Origin: Breviolum minutum Mf 1.05b.01
Taxonomy: Eukaryota > Sar > Dinophyceae > Suessiales > Symbiodiniaceae
DNA: 64,000 nt
Direction of reading: 5' to 3'
Assembly (NCBI GenBank): GCA_000507305.1
Contig: DF239813.1
Coordinates: 40,452 to 104,451, forward strand
Below the pieces are notes generated by a model. That model was not told the origin of the DNA. It made no database searches and worked only from the letters and a program-made list of their open reading frames with translations. Positions 1 to 11,160 of this stretch are shown piece by piece. The first letter of the stretch is position 1, and every line of letters starts with the position of its first letter. Made by a program: the position numbers and the translations under genes.

Positions 1-1457
1 GACATCAGAAGATGTTTTTTTGGAATTTGGGCCATCAACATGTATTTATGTATTTTTAGATCCGTTCATCATCCTTTGGATGAACTGTAGTGACATCACC
101 ATGTACCCCAATAAAACACTTGTTTCACTCCCTGTAAGAGTCACCATCAGGATTCATTATAGGGCTTATTATATTTTTTTAAAACTTATTTTTCTACCAG
201 GGCATGGGATCCCTGTAAACTAAACCTTCACTTTTCACAGTTGCTGGGGTGTAGATCCAAGGGATGTCCCCTTAGATTTAAGGGATACCCCCCCTTGTCG
301 AGGCGCGGCCTATCCTTCTCCACGCAGAATAGCGATCTGTTGATCAGTGGAGGTTTGTTGGGTGGATGCCTGTTTGTTTGCTAGCTTTCGAAATGGCGAA
401 GTGTTAAAGGATTTTGTCCAGATTTTACTCACAAGCAGGAAAAAAAAATAAATCAAGTTTTCAACTTTTACTTCATGGTTTTGATATGGCCCAAGTGAAG
501 TTTTGGTGAGCATTCAGATCCGATGCTGTGCTGGAGTTGAGCAAAAATGAGCCGTCAGGAAATGATGCTCAACTCAGTTTTTGGGATGTGAAGAGTCTTG
601 GAGGCAACAATTTTTTGATGCTTGAAATGATCAGATGCAACTTTGACTCACCATTTTTTGGTCTTGACAGGAACTTTTTTAGGTGGTTGACATGATCAAC
701 TTTGACTCACCATTTTTTGTTTTTGGTGTGGAAGTGACTGATTTCGAAGAATTTCCTTGCACAAAAATTCGGGGGGTGGAAGACAATAGAAGTGAATCAA
801 ACATCAAACACAACTGGGCAACAACAATGGCGCGCCCAAAATGATTCCACAAAAAGAAGCTATGAAGGAAACCTCATAAGCGCAGTGGCAACCAAAGCCT
901 GATTACTTGCTGTATATACAGGGAATTATATATACTACTGTTACCCAGTTTTTGTTGGGGATGATTATAAATATAAACCATGAAATAAGACTCCTTATAA
1001 GAACCAGGCAGTATAACAATGGGATGTTTAGAACAGGTTTTGTTTCAAGGATTGCTCCTAGCAGTTTGTAGCAGATCATCCCAAACCCTGATTCTTATAG
1101 GTTTAGGTTTCAATTTTGAATGTCTACTGTAGGGATTGCTTGTGAAGAAGAAATAGAATACCCTCCAATAAACTAGACATGGCAATAAGATATCCCCATT
1201 GTCAATAGGAAATACATCTTCAAATGGTCCATTTTCCAATTGCCACGTTGGTTTACCGGAGGGTAGATCAATCAGTGGCTAGCTAGATTGGCTATTTTGT
1301 TTGTTAGTATGTTTGTGCCTATTCCAGGCAGATCCCTCATAGCTATGAATATATAGATATTATACAATCCCGTTTTTCATAGTCATACAACTCCTAGGAC
1401 CATCTAATTTCATACTAAAAAAACACCTCACTTTTTCCTATACTTTTGGCCTTATGA

Positions 1458-1661
1458 AGTGGAGAGTTAGGTCATGGAGGGTTTTCTACCGAAACATTTG
1501 GATTCCTCGCTGACTGGATGCGCCTAAGGAATGCCAAGCAGATCCAACAGGCGTCATTCTGGGGGGAAAAGTTTTGGCCCGTGATGGGGGAGGATGTCAA
1601 GAAGGAGGAACCCACTGAACCCACCCCAAAAAGATCACCTGAAGATAGCAGGAATTGCTAA
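1458..1661 (+). other. Open stretch of 67 codons, possible exon
   Basis: An uninterrupted frame follows a TGA and ends at TAA (1659-1661). It contains a charged, proline-rich tail (KKEEPTEPTPKRSPED) that looks more like protein than the AT-rich DNA around it. I recognise no family. It does not match the part of NEDD1 expected just upstream of 2380, so it could be the last exon of an earlier gene or chance. Confidence 0.2.
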
Positions 1662-2379
1662 AGATGTTTCTTTTTGGGGTGGTCGGTTTGGATACGTCAC
1701 ACCCTTTCAGACTCAGGAATGATGTCTTGTTCCAGCTCTTTTAGTTAACGTCATCAGGGCAGTATTGATAGCAAAGCCTGAACCAGGAGAGCAAAGAGTT
1801 TGAGGACCTGCAATATTGAGACACCCCCATGTGAGACTTCTTTGATGCATCTACATCGCATCCCGTTTGTCCTTCATTATGAGGCTGTTTCAGCTTCCGA
1901 AAGGGGGTCCTTTCCAATCAAAACAAGCGCTTGTGTTTTCCAAGTATATACATACATGTGTGTATATATAATTCTATATATATACATATACAATTCATGA
2001 TGTGATATGATATGCACATGCATCTCAATGTATATATATATATTTACACACACACGCACTTTTTTAAAGAACTTTTTGATGTCCCTATGCCAATTTTTTT
2101 CAATATCCATTTTTGGACCCAAAGAAGAGTCCAAAACTTCATGAACAAAGTTTCTTCAAAGGATTCCAGCTTGAATCGGATTTGGATCCTAAATCGCATA
2201 GGGTTCACCCAGGAAGGGTCAAATTATATGACACAGCTGATGAGATTCAGTTTGACTACTTTAGATTTAGTTGTTAAAGGGGTCCCAATAGAAACCAAAT
2301 TCCTAAAGTTTATAGTACTCCACTCCAGCTGATTGAATTTGGAGATTTGTTGCCCTCAAGATTCTTCAAAAACATCGAG

Positions 2380-2422
2380 GTGTCAGTGGAAAGTGGCATT
2401 AGTGCTCTCTCTTATCACTCAG
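2380..2422 (+). CDS. NEDD1: NEDD1-like exon, WD40 strand
   Basis: Starts with G after an AG and reads VSVESGISALSYHS. It ends before a GC donor (CAG|GC) in phase 1, and the next exon supplies exactly the two bases needed. The stretch aligns with the SGICFSP strand of WD40 repeat 6 of animal NEDD1. The exon is short, so confidence rests on the fit with its neighbours. Confidence 0.45.
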
Positions 2423-2578
2423 GCATCAGGGAAAGAGCGGTTGGTTGACATGCTGGCATATACTAATGATGAATATACTATTGAGGACACTAATTATTAG
2501 TTCATAATGATAGAAGTAACATGCATTCCAATATAATGATTATGTACGATTTGACTTACATATATCCCCGTCTTGCAG

Positions 2579-2655
2579 ATGTTGTAAAGTGTGTTTCCAA
2601 GCTTTATTCTGCGATCCTTGTTTGGGAAACCGATCTACTGTATGCCAAGGGGCAT
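2579..2655 (+). CDS. NEDD1: NEDD1-like exon, WD40 strand
   Basis: Follows a TTGCAG acceptor. Reads VVKCVSKLYSAILVWETDLL, where ILVWET occupies the place of the IILYDT strand in animal NEDD1. Start phase agrees with the preceding exon. The 3' end is uncertain: the frame stays open to about 2720 and no strong GT donor is present, so a GC or GA donor is likely. Confidence 0.45.
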
Positions 2656-2760
2656 TTGTTTGGTCCATTGCACATCTACCCGGACCTTTCTTTCCTGGAA
2701 AACCCCTCCAGAGTTCCTAGTTATCAATCAACGATTACTGGGATGATCACTTTGGATTTA

Positions 2761-2863
2761 TACCACCTGGGAAGTAGATTGGCAACTCCCATGTATTGGT
2801 TTCTCATGGCCCCTTACTAATCCATTTTTTTGGTAATTGTGCCCGCTACTTTCACTACGGTGT
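2761..2863. repeat. IR-L element, degenerate
   Basis: Same family as the better copy at 43958-44061: left arm CCACCTGGGAAGTAGATTGG, shared centre with ATGTATTGGTTT and CATGGCCCC, right arm eroded. Confidence 0.6.
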
Positions 2864-3259
2864 ACATGTGCTTTGGAAACGAATCAAAACTTATAAACAT
2901 ATCCTGGGAATGACAGCAGCTTTCCTCTCCTTGAACATGATGTTCCTTTTCCCTTTTGGGCAGGATATGGAGTCGTTTTTTGGAGGATACATTTTCATGG
3001 GATGACACTTCGAGATACCCCAAGGAGTCAGATTCATCCATTGCTATGGAAAAACAAGTTGATTGTATAAGAGCAGAATATACCCTGGTCCTGTTCATAG
3101 AGCTTCTCATTTCATGGATTGAACTTATCAGAATAGTCAACATTGAGAGAGAACTTAACCCAGATATAAACCAACAAAACGTTTGGAGGCCTTCTTTTTC
3201 ACTGCTTAATTGGACTAGTTTGAAAGCCATGGTGTTTCATGATCAGATATCTCCCATAG

Positions 3260-3367
3260 CATCTCATTGATTTTTGTTTCCGCCAAGGTGGCTATCTCTT
3301 AGCTGCTGGAACCTCTGAAGGATCCATGTTGCTCTTTGACCTACGTACCTTTGGTCTGTTGACGACG
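3260..3367 (+). CDS. NEDD1: NEDD1-like exon, last full WD40 repeat
   Basis: 36 codons in phase 0 at both ends, between a CCATAG acceptor and a GTTGCT donor. Reads HLIDFCFRQGGYLLAAGTSE then GSMLLFDLRTFGLL. This is a typical WD40 blade, and its LLAAGTSEGSMLLFDLR matches the AIGSSRGKIYQYDLR segment of repeat 7 in NEDD1. It is the clearest anchor for the gene call. Confidence 0.75.
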
Positions 3368-3378
3368 GTTGCTGGTGA

Positions 3379-3495
3379 TACTGTTGACGACTGAAATTCG
3401 GCGTTCACCAGTTGAGGTTGGTAGTTGGTTCCCATTATTTACAAGGTTGTTACTACATCCCAGGTGGTTGTTTGGGATTTCTTCCATCAACAGTA
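3379..3495. repeat. IR-A element
   Basis: TA-CTGTTGACGA at the left and CCATCAACAG-TA at the right, with the family centre GAGGTTGGTAGTT. It begins 11 bp after the predicted donor of the WD40 exon. Confidence 0.8.
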
Positions 3496-4595
3496 CTCCC
3501 AGAAGTAAGAATCAACAATGAATTGAACCATTGATGACTACATGTATTACAAGAAAAAGCAGAAGAATCGAAGAAGCTTTTAAACACAAATATTAATAGT
3601 AGGAAAGTAGGGAAAAGAGGGACAAAAATGGAGACCAAAGGATGGATGTTAAGGTTCCTGGTAAGTGTCATGCTAGCATGACCAATAGTATATGATTGAA
3701 CTTGCTGCCAGTTTGCTGCCAGATTCTTCCATGGGCCGTGACTTTATCTTTATATATAAAGGACATTTGGTGCACCTGGGCAAATTCATGGTGTCATAGC
3801 ACAGTTAGGTGACTTATTTGCGTATTGGTGAAATGGAATTTGCCCAGTTGAAGCACAAACCCTGCAGCAACATGTATACCCTTTGTGAAATTCTCCCATA
3901 CGGCTCCGTTCACCCCCATCACTTCCAACATCATCGCCAGTTGGTGCTTGGTTAGATTGGTTTTGTTTGGAATGTCCTGTAGAAACGTCATAGAAAAACC
4001 CGACCATAGTTTGTAAACATGTAAGTGGGTTTAACCCCTATCTCAATATTCTTTTTATACGCATAAAAGATAAGTGCTTTTAAAGATAACGAGTTGCTAA
4101 CCATGGATCCTGACCATACTAAGGACATCCATTGGTATGAACTTTTTTGAAATATAATTTGTTAGAAGCTTTGGTGGTTTGCCCAACCCAATTGACATTG
4201 TCCCTCCGTTTCTTCCAGTGGCTACAGGTATGTTGGTGTGGGCACTCAGTGGATTTTGTCAAACACCATCAGAACAAAAAACTGTGGAGGTGTGCCATGT
4301 GAAACTGGTGGTTTTATAATAAGGAAAATCTGGTTGCGTCACCACTTCACACACCCAATACGTGTGAGACTGTCCGATCCAGGTTTTGACATGAGAGTTT
4401 TGAGATCTCAGGAAGAAATTTCGCCCAAAAGAAGGTACACCCGATGCTTTGCACAACTCCACAATTGAGAAGTTGACATCTTTCGCAAACAAAAACTATT
4501 TGCAATATACATGTACAATTTCTTAAGTATGATTTTTCTTAGTGCTGTTTTTCAACATCAAGGAGACGTTTTTTTTTGGCATCCCGAATTTCCAG

Positions 4596-4656
4596 GTGGC
4601 GAAGACGAGTCCTGCGGAGCCAATGCAACGCTTTGCAGCGCATGCGGAGGATGGAG
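4596..4656 (+). CDS. NEDD1: NEDD1-like exon
   Basis: Follows TTTCCAG. Reads VAKTSPAEPMQRFAAHAEDG and ends in phase 1 at a GTGCCG donor. RFAAH takes the position of the TISAH segment before the final WD40 strand. The open frame runs on to about 4708, so a later donor is possible, but the phase of the next exon favours 4656. Confidence 0.5.
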
Positions 4657-5194
4657 GTGCCGATCAGTCCATGTGTTACAGGAAAGGGAGGAACAAGGTC
4701 TCTGTAACAAGGGGGTATTAAATAGACCCCAATTTTGGGTATGTTTGGGAGACTTTCCCCAGAGGGGGTTATTAAATATCATTAAATGGGATCAAAACTC
4801 ATCATTTGAGTTGGAAACCATTCTTTCTAGGTCACAAAATTTTGACAGGGGTCGTTAAATGGGACACCATACTGGGTGGGACCAAACTGATTTAAACAAG
4901 CAGCAAATGTTAATGATAGTGGATTATTTGGGGTGGTAATATATAATGACACCTGCTCTAGAATCTTGTTGACGCCCAGACAAAAGTTTGATTCAGGTTT
5001 CTTTGGGATTTTGGAGTGAGTAGGCGAGTAGGATCTTAAGATCTTAAGAGATCATCTCATCCTGATATATAACCCGCAAGTACACCTCCAGTTTTAACCT
5101 TTAGTCTACCAGCAGTCTACCTCGGGAATTTCAACCTAATACTAATACCTCAGTTTAGTCTATTTTCCACACCGACAAAATAGAGATCCCCAAC

Positions 5195-5299
5195 TACACT
5201 CCGGGAAACTAACATGGCAGTGGAAAATGGACCCCTTGAAGATGTATTTCCTATTGAAAATGGGGATATTCCATTGATATGTTAGTTTACCGGAGGGTA
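5195..5299. repeat. IR-B element
   Basis: TA-CACTCCGGGAAACTAACA at the left and TTAGTTTACCGGAGGG-TA at the right, with GAAGATGTATTTCC in the centre. It ends 35 bp before the next exon. Confidence 0.85.
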
Positions 5300-5334
5300 C
5301 CTCCCAGATTTGCAACCTTTTCTTGTTTTTTTAG

Positions 5335-5408
5335 GCGCTCTCCGTGCCATTTCTTTCATGGAGGAAGTGAAGGTCCCAAAGGCCCAGTGGTGGATTGCGA
5401 TGCGATCT
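5335..5408 (+). CDS. NEDD1: NEDD1-like exon, final WD40 strand
   Basis: Follows a T-rich tract and TTAG. Reads ALRAISFMEEVKVPKAQWWI and ends in phase 0 before GTAAAC. RAISFME corresponds to the QCIAFQ strand that closes the NEDD1 propeller. After this the protein should become a disordered linker. Confidence 0.55.
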
Positions 5409-5879
5409 GTAAACAGGAGGGGATATGAAGGGCCCAAGGAATCTACTACAGTAGGGCTCAATATCTCAGATATATGAGGAGAAATATCAAGGTAAGAGAA
5501 ATCCCAATGAGGGTACAATAGTAAAATCCACTACAGCGTATAATTCTCTTGAGAAATTTTGTGAACGCATTGCCATTTTAAACCGTGTTTTCGTAGTTTC
5601 TGCAGTTAAGGGGGATATTCCCATGTACAATAGCATTTCTCCTGTTTTTGGGTTTCCACCATCATTTTAGGAATTAAACATAATGCAGAATCTTCCAGGT
5701 TGTTAAGGTTGCCAGTTTCGCCATGAGGAACTAGAACTCGACCTTGAATTTCAGGATATGAATTCGAATCAAGATCCAGCTAGGGATACTTTGGGGGTAA
5801 CATATCCCCAGAAAGTGCCTGAAGTTGGGTGGGTTTTCATCATAGCCTTTTATCACTGAACTCAGTTATACATACAATA

Positions 5880-5994
5880 TACTGTTGATGGAAGAAATCC
5901 CAAACAACCACCTGGGATGTATAAAATCTTGTAAGTAATAGGAAAAAACTACCAACCTCAACTGGTGAATGCCGGATTTTAGCCATCAACAGTT
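5880..5994. repeat. IR-A element
   Basis: CTGTTGATGGAAGAAATCCC at the left; GGATTTTAGCCATCAACAG at the right; internal AACTGGTGAATGCCGG box. Confidence 0.8.
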
Positions 5995-6937
5995 TCAATC
6001 CTGACTTGATTCGTATCCGGAGCTTCCTCACTCACCAGTTACCTTCCTGTAGTTCCACGGTGGACCTCTTTTCGCCCAAAAGATCCTCCCGACAATTTTT
6101 TATCAGGCGGCCTTCTCTCCAAGTGGAACAGGCAAGGAAATTCCGAAAAAAAAAAAACTGGAAGATCGGATCAACGTCTAGATGATTCAGAGTTGGCTAA
6201 CTGCTGTGATTTTATATGATTGTATCATTTAATTTTCATCCTTATTTTGAAAGTCACAAGAAGAAACACTGGGAAGGACATCTGACTTATCATTCTTTAA
6301 AAGAACGACTGTAAATCACACACGGAGTGTCATCAATGCTAAACATGTGGTATGGTCGTCCCTTTGCCATGGGCATCCTGAATCCCAATGAGACATACAA
6401 AGATCAATTGTGCTGATAACACTTCCGTTTTTAGAGATTCACCACTGGAATTTAGGCCGCCACAACATGCATGAGATCTTTGCAATCATTATCATATCAT
6501 ATCTTACAACATCTCTGGTCAAATCCAACACAATCCAAAAGGCGGGAAGATCCAATTGATCATCCAACAAAGGATGTATCATATCATATAATGTTTATAT
6601 GTACACACATACTACCGTTCTCCGAGTAGATAGAATACATATATATATACATACATATATTACAATTTCGTGTTTTAGATTTAGTTTCCTTTTCGGGATT
6701 GGTTCCTTATTCTGGATGGTTGCATATGGAACTAACATTCTTTTTGAATGTCATACAATCGACCATCCTGGAATATCCTTTTTGAGATACACTCGGTAAA
6801 ACTACCACAGCCCCTGAAACTTAATGGTTGTAAGACTACTTTCCCTTTGGGAAGGCCGATTTTTACGTGTAAATGAGAGTTTTAGGGAGGGTACGAATTC
6901 CAGTGATGCATGTATAGATCTCCAAGAGCCCCCCCAG

Positions 6938-6986
6938 GTGCTCTTTCGCCTGCTGGTGACCCTGTCTGGCTTCCTCGGGAAACATG
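6938..6986 (+). CDS. Candidate linker exon of the NEDD1-like gene
   Basis: GC-rich stretch between CCCCCCCAG and a GTGAGA donor. Two frames are open, one reading ALSPAGDPVWLPRET and one VLFRLLVTLSGFLGKH; the first is more linker-like. Phase with neighbouring exons is unresolved. Confidence 0.4.
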
Positions 6987-7154
6987 GTGAGAACGGTGGA
7001 CGTTTATTTCTTTTAAGGAGTGATTAGGATTTTTTTGCATATTCCAATGAAGTTTACGAGGTTTAAATGTGTTTTACGCATACTTTGAATGATGTTTTCA
7101 ACGCGTGAGAACATCAACATTCATCAAGGATTCTTGTCAATCACTGCTGGATAG

Positions 7155-7236
7155 ATGAATTCATCAAGCTGTCCTACTGCCGAGGTCAAGTCCTTTCTTC
7201 AGGACCGGGCGGGAAGCAAGAACCACGCAGTTCCAG
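7155..7236 (+). CDS. Candidate linker exon of the NEDD1-like gene
   Basis: Open stretch ending at CCAG|GTAGCG. In the frame that joins in phase to the next exon it reads SSSCPTAEVKSFLQDRAGSK. A second frame (EFIKLSYCRGQVLSSGPGG) is also open. Base composition differs clearly from the flanking intron. Confidence 0.45.
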
Positions 7237-7467
7237 GTAGCGTTTTATGTGATCTCCTTAAGTTACTGGGGAATCAGCTTAGAATTGGGTCTTGTCATCC
7301 TAGAACATCAGAATAGAGTTAGAGATCTCCTAATTCTAGACCCATCTTGGCCCCCTTTGAGTTTTTGGTTTGATATTTTATTTTGCGGTATGATCTACAA
7401 TCCATTCTAAATATGTATGACATTTCGCCGCCGGGATCGAAAATATCAACATCCCAATTTCTTCCAG

Positions 7468-7591
7468 GAAAAGGTGCCGAGTTATGCTACCATCGAATCT
7501 ATGATGGAGAGGCCTCTGAGGAAAATGACATGACAATTAGACGGTGGAGTGATACACCAATGATATCCGGAACAGTTACATACCAAATTTG
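7468..7591 (+). CDS. Candidate linker exon of the NEDD1-like gene
   Basis: Between CTTCCAG and a GTAAAG donor. Reads KGAELCYHRIYDGEASEEND then MTIRRWSDTPM; the first codon is completed in phase by the exon ending at 7236. No domain recognised. An alternative frame (EKVPSYATIESMMERPLRK) is open over the first half. Confidence 0.45.
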
Positions 7592-7969
7592 GTAAAGTTT
7601 TAAACGCTGACTGCTCGAACATTCAGTGCATTTAATATTGCTTTTCTGGGTTTTTGCAAACATATGTCTTGTTTGTCTAGAAAAAGATCTGGGCTGTTGA
7701 ATTTCTTTAGAGATTCTGGAGGATGGATGTTGAGATACCTGTGGCTCAAAAATAAGGGACTACAAAAGGAACCACGAATTGGGGCATCTTCAGTATTCCA
7801 AGCATAGACACATTTTTGGGGGTCAATCATTTTGAGCCATACCCCGAGTCGCGGCGAACAAAAAAATATAGAGTAAAACAACAGAACTTGAGATGGCACC
7901 TTGCAGATTCGCCCAAAACCGTTCCAGCGGAGATGTCACCAGCTTTGTTTTCCAACATGATAGTTCAAC

Positions 7970-8049
7970 CTGGAAGCCATTTGTTCAGTGTTTTGCCTCC
8001 AAAAGAAAGTCTTTTCCAATCAAAACAAGGGACATTTGGGTTCTGGGAA
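7970..8049. repeat. IR-K element, degenerate left arm
   Basis: Right arm CAATCAAAACAAGGGACATT then TGGGTTCTGGGA, with the family core TCTTTTCCAATCAAAACAAG; the left arm survives only as CCATTTGTTCAGTGTTTTGC. Confidence 0.6.
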
Positions 8050-8146
8050 CATATGAGTCCAACATGTTAGCATATTTCGAGCGAGTTGAGCTTAAGAGCT
8101 TCAAAAGGTTTCTTTAAGATCACAGGGTACAGTAGTAGATGTTCCC

Positions 8147-8270
8147 CTCCTTGAAACTAGCAGCGAGTTTACATACCCCTGAAACATGCAAAGGGAGACG
8201 ATCCGGCTTCCTTTTGGGTTTCGTCCTAGTTTCAGGGGTGAATTAATTTTGTTAGTTTCAGTTGCGGGTA
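8147..8270. repeat. IR-C-like element, degenerate
   Basis: CCTTGAAACTAGCAG at the left and TTGTTAGTTTCAGTTG at the right, with GACGATCCGGCTTCCTTTTG between. TA ends are not preserved. Confidence 0.4.
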
Positions 8271-8351
8271 GTTCCACATGTATGTTGAAGCCAACCTTGC
8301 CACATGATCTCAACGAATGTCCAACAAAAAAGAATTGCCAACCCCTCACAG

Positions 8352-8421
8352 GCTATCAAAGAGGGTCTCCGCCAGAACCTCAGGGAAGTTCTGATGGCAG
8401 GGATCAGCCCCTTTGTGATTT
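8352..8421 (+). CDS. Candidate linker exon of the NEDD1-like gene
   Basis: After CTCACAG, two frames look protein-like: AIKEGLRQNLREVLMAGISP and YQRGSPPEPQGSSDGRDQP. The 3' limit is not fixed. Together with the exon at 10477 it would place the LAGLIDADG gene inside one intron. Confidence 0.35.
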
Positions 8422-8719
8422 GGCATATCTTCTAGCATCAAGTTTTGGGTCTGGGTGCTTTTGGACTACCCTGTAATATTGGGGGGGAGCGATGAACGGA
8501 GCCAGGGATTTTCATGTATTTTCCTATCCTTAAATGAGGAGCGTTTTTAGAACCACAGAATCCTGAAAATCACAGGGTACTTGAAGTTTAATAAGTAAAT
8601 TCTTTGTGGCACATGCTCCTGTTTTTTGCAATTCATTCACCAGAAAGGCTTTGGATGGTTCGGACGATGGTGTTTTTTTTAAGCTGTATTCTTTTGTAAT
8701 TTCGTTTCAGCTGGGCTCA

Positions 8720-9907
8720 ATGTTCTGCCGTGTTCACTCCGCTGCGATCCATGTCTCGCAAAGATTGCATGCACAATGGTGGCAGAGGTGTTTTGCCACA
8801 CCTTCGGAGTGGAATAGGTGGCAGAGACGATGCCATCGTTTGTCACAGCTTCAAGGAAGAATCAAGCTTCCACTACTCACATCTTTCACGGTTGAAGGTG
8901 TGACTCACGATCTACCAATGAAATCTGTTGGCCCACCTGAGCGGCATCCAACGCGGGAGGAGCTTGAATATTTGGTGGGATTTTTTGACGGGGATGGATG
9001 TGTGACCATGGGGGCTGGAAATGGAGAAATATACTTGAACATCGGCCAAAACATAGATTCTGCACATGTGCTCCTTCACTACCGGGAGCTGTTGGGTGGT
9101 GGAATTTCCAGGCACAAAATCGGCACTGGAAAAACAAAGGCTGTGTTGCAGTGGCAGATCTGCGGATCGAAGATGCGACATGTCGCAGCTTTGCTTGGTC
9201 AGATTCCATCAATGAAGCAGGCGCAGCTGAAAATAGCCGCAGGTGGCAAAATTGCAGGCCCACGTCGAGAAAGAATTGGAGAGCAGCTATTCCAGTTGAA
9301 GCAGAAGGATCACATTGCCAAGAAATTAACGTGCACTTGGGCCTACTTTGCTGGTTTCTTTGATGCAGAGGGTTCAGTCACGGTGCATGCTTCGTGGGTT
9401 GGACTCCAGCTGGACGTAATTCAAATCAATCCATTCATCCTCAAGTGTTTGCTGGAGTTCCTGCATGACAGCAAATTAGACTTGTGGCGGCTTCTACAAG
9501 GTCAGAACAGCGCACGACTTGTTTGCCGAGACCTAGCCACCTCAAAACAAACAATGAAACACTTGCTCGATCATGGCTTGCTGGTAAAGCAGAAGCAAGC
9601 ACAACTAGCCTTGTCTTTGAATGCCGCCAACCACAAGACGGTCAGGGAAGCTGTAATGGAGCTGAATGGCTGGCAGAAGAAGTACAATCGTCTTGATGAG
9701 GAAGGAGTGCGTCGTGCAAAAGAGTTAGACAAATTGCGGGGCAAGTTGCGCAGAAGTTCTTGTTCAAAGGAGCAAGAGCTGCTGAAAGGTGAGATTCAGG
9801 AATTGCGAGAAGAGCATATGTTTCAGAAGTTGGTAACCAAATGCCACTTGATGCGCAAAGACATGCGAAAGTTGCTAGGTGAGGGTGCGTTTGTTACACC
9901 GCCTTGA
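8720..9907 (+). CDS. LAGLIDADG homing-endonuclease-like protein, intronless, 395 aa
   Basis: Longest reading frame of the window and free of introns. Residues 1-35 (MFCRVHSAAIHVSQRL, then QRCFATP) are basic, lack acidic residues and look like a mitochondrial targeting leader. Two LAGLIDADG helices follow at about 83-93 (EYLVGFFDGDG) and 207-219 (WAYFAGFFDAEG), both keeping acidic residues at the catalytic positions, as in single-chain members of the family. Residues 315-385 are charged and probably helical. I start at the ATG at 8720; the frame is open upstream to 8606 but without another ATG. A TTTCGTTTCAG just upstream could be a splice or trans-splice acceptor. Members cut DNA at long sites or act in RNA splicing; which applies here is unknown. 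Intact motifs suggest the copy is not long dead. Confidence 0.8.
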   Translation: MFCRVHSAAIHVSQRLHAQWWQRCFATPSEWNRWQRRCHRLSQLQGRIKLPLLTSFTVEGVTHDLPMKSVGPPERHPTREELEYLVGFFDGDGCVTMGAGNGEIYLNIGQNIDSAHVLLHYRELLGGGISRHKIGTGKTKAVLQWQICGSKMRHVAALLGQIPSMKQAQLKIAAGGKIAGPRRERIGEQLFQLKQKDHIAKKLTCTWAYFAGFFDAEGSVTVHASWVGLQLDVIQINPFILKCLLEFLHDSKLDLWRLLQGQNSARLVCRDLATSKQTMKHLLDHGLLVKQKQAQLALSLNAANHKTVREAVMELNGWQKKYNRLDEEGVRRAKELDKLRGKLRRSSCSKEQELLKGEIQELREEHMFQKLVTKCHLMRKDMRKLLGEGAFVTPP

Positions 9908-10321
9908 TGCCAAAGGTTGGCTCAAGTTCAATTCTATCATGCCGTTGCTGTGCCAAAGTGCACATTCAGGATTCACATCAATACGGTGTTGAATCCTGAT
10001 TCGGTTCCAAACTGTCAAATTCACTTGACAAAGATCTATAGCGTAATCAATCTTCTCAATGTCTTGGGGGAGCCTCAATGTCTGGGGAGAGCGGTGCGAA
10101 ACTATAAGCCCATTTGTTGACAAGTTGTAGAAACTATTCATCCTACTACACTCTAGGAATCCATCAGGCTAAAGAACTCACACTTTACTTCACCCTACAA
10201 TCGTNGCGGGTACCCTTCTGATGATCTACAGTATTGCTTGGCGAAAATCCGCATTTTGTAAGATATGTTTCAGTGTGGAACATTGTGATTTCCATTACCA
10301 AATTGCATGTGTGAGGATAAA

Positions 10322-10469
10322 TGAGCAGTGACCAAAACCCTGGTGCTGTGTAGAGGACATTAAACTACCCAGTTATATGGGGATTGGAATAAGCCATTTA
10401 TGTAAAAAGACTCCCTATTGACCAATCAGGATTTCCTGCAAAGTAAACAGGGTTTTGAGCGTTGCTCAA
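10322..10469. repeat. IR-E element
   Basis: GAGCAGTGACCAAAACCCTGG at the left and GGGTTTTGAGCGTTGCTCAA at the right, with CTACCCAGTTATATGGGGAT and ACCAATCAGGATTTC inside. It ends 7 bp before the next candidate exon. Confidence 0.75.
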
Positions 10470-10476
10470 ATGACAG

Positions 10477-10558
10477 GAGGCTGCATTTGTTCAGTAGAGA
10501 CTGTTGTGTCACACATCACCAAGGTAGCTGAAGATGTGTGCGGTCCTTGGGTGGACAG
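10477..10558 (+). CDS. Candidate linker exon of the NEDD1-like gene
   Basis: Between TGACAG and a GTGATT donor. Reads GCICSVETVVSHITKVAEDV then CGPWVD. Composition is coding-like. The base n at 10205 lies upstream in the intron. Confidence 0.5.
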
Positions 10559-11121
10559 GTGATTTGGAAGGAGTCACCACAAAAATATGCAGGATACATT
10601 CGTGACATGTATGTATTCTCTATATACTCGTAGATTATACCACATATACTTTTTTATATGGATAGAGATTGATGAAGGACAGAATCATCCGCAAGTATGG
10701 AATATAAATGCATATTCTGATTGTTCTCATTCTGGTCTGTAGGGTTTTTACCTTTGGGGGTCATTGAAATTCCACATTCCATACATTTTTGGATGCTGGT
10801 GCCAGGTGGTTTCCAATCATATCTTTGTTTCAAACCTTTTGTTGGCAAAGGTTTGCATCTAGTTCACATGATCCAAATCAAAACTAGTGCAGTAAAAACA
10901 CAGCATCCTACATTATTATCAAGCCTCCGAAACTTAATAAGGAGTCAATATGCCTAGCAATGCTATAGACGAACCTGCAAAATTACCATAGTTGTAACGA
11001 GCAGATGTGACTGTGATTTGTGCCATTTTGTATCACCCGGGAGAGTGACACGCAGATGACCCATATGTCTCCATAACTCAAAGGCACTTTTTGCCTGGAT
11101 ATTTGCCCCTGATCTTTTCAC

Positions 11122-11160
11122 AGACAAATCTCCCCAAACGAAAAAGAACACTAGTTGATG
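11122..11160 (+). CDS. Possible small exon
   Basis: TCTTTTCACAG acceptor, then TNLPKRKRTLVD, then a GTGAAG donor. The frame stays open to 11276 with a charged sequence (QKFEESRERQEKRSK), so the exon could be longer. Weak support. Confidence 0.25.

Noticed and set aside
2817..3230. 137-codon frame on the minus strand
   Set aside because: Overlaps an IR-L copy and the intron before a well-supported + strand WD40 exon; no recognisable domain.
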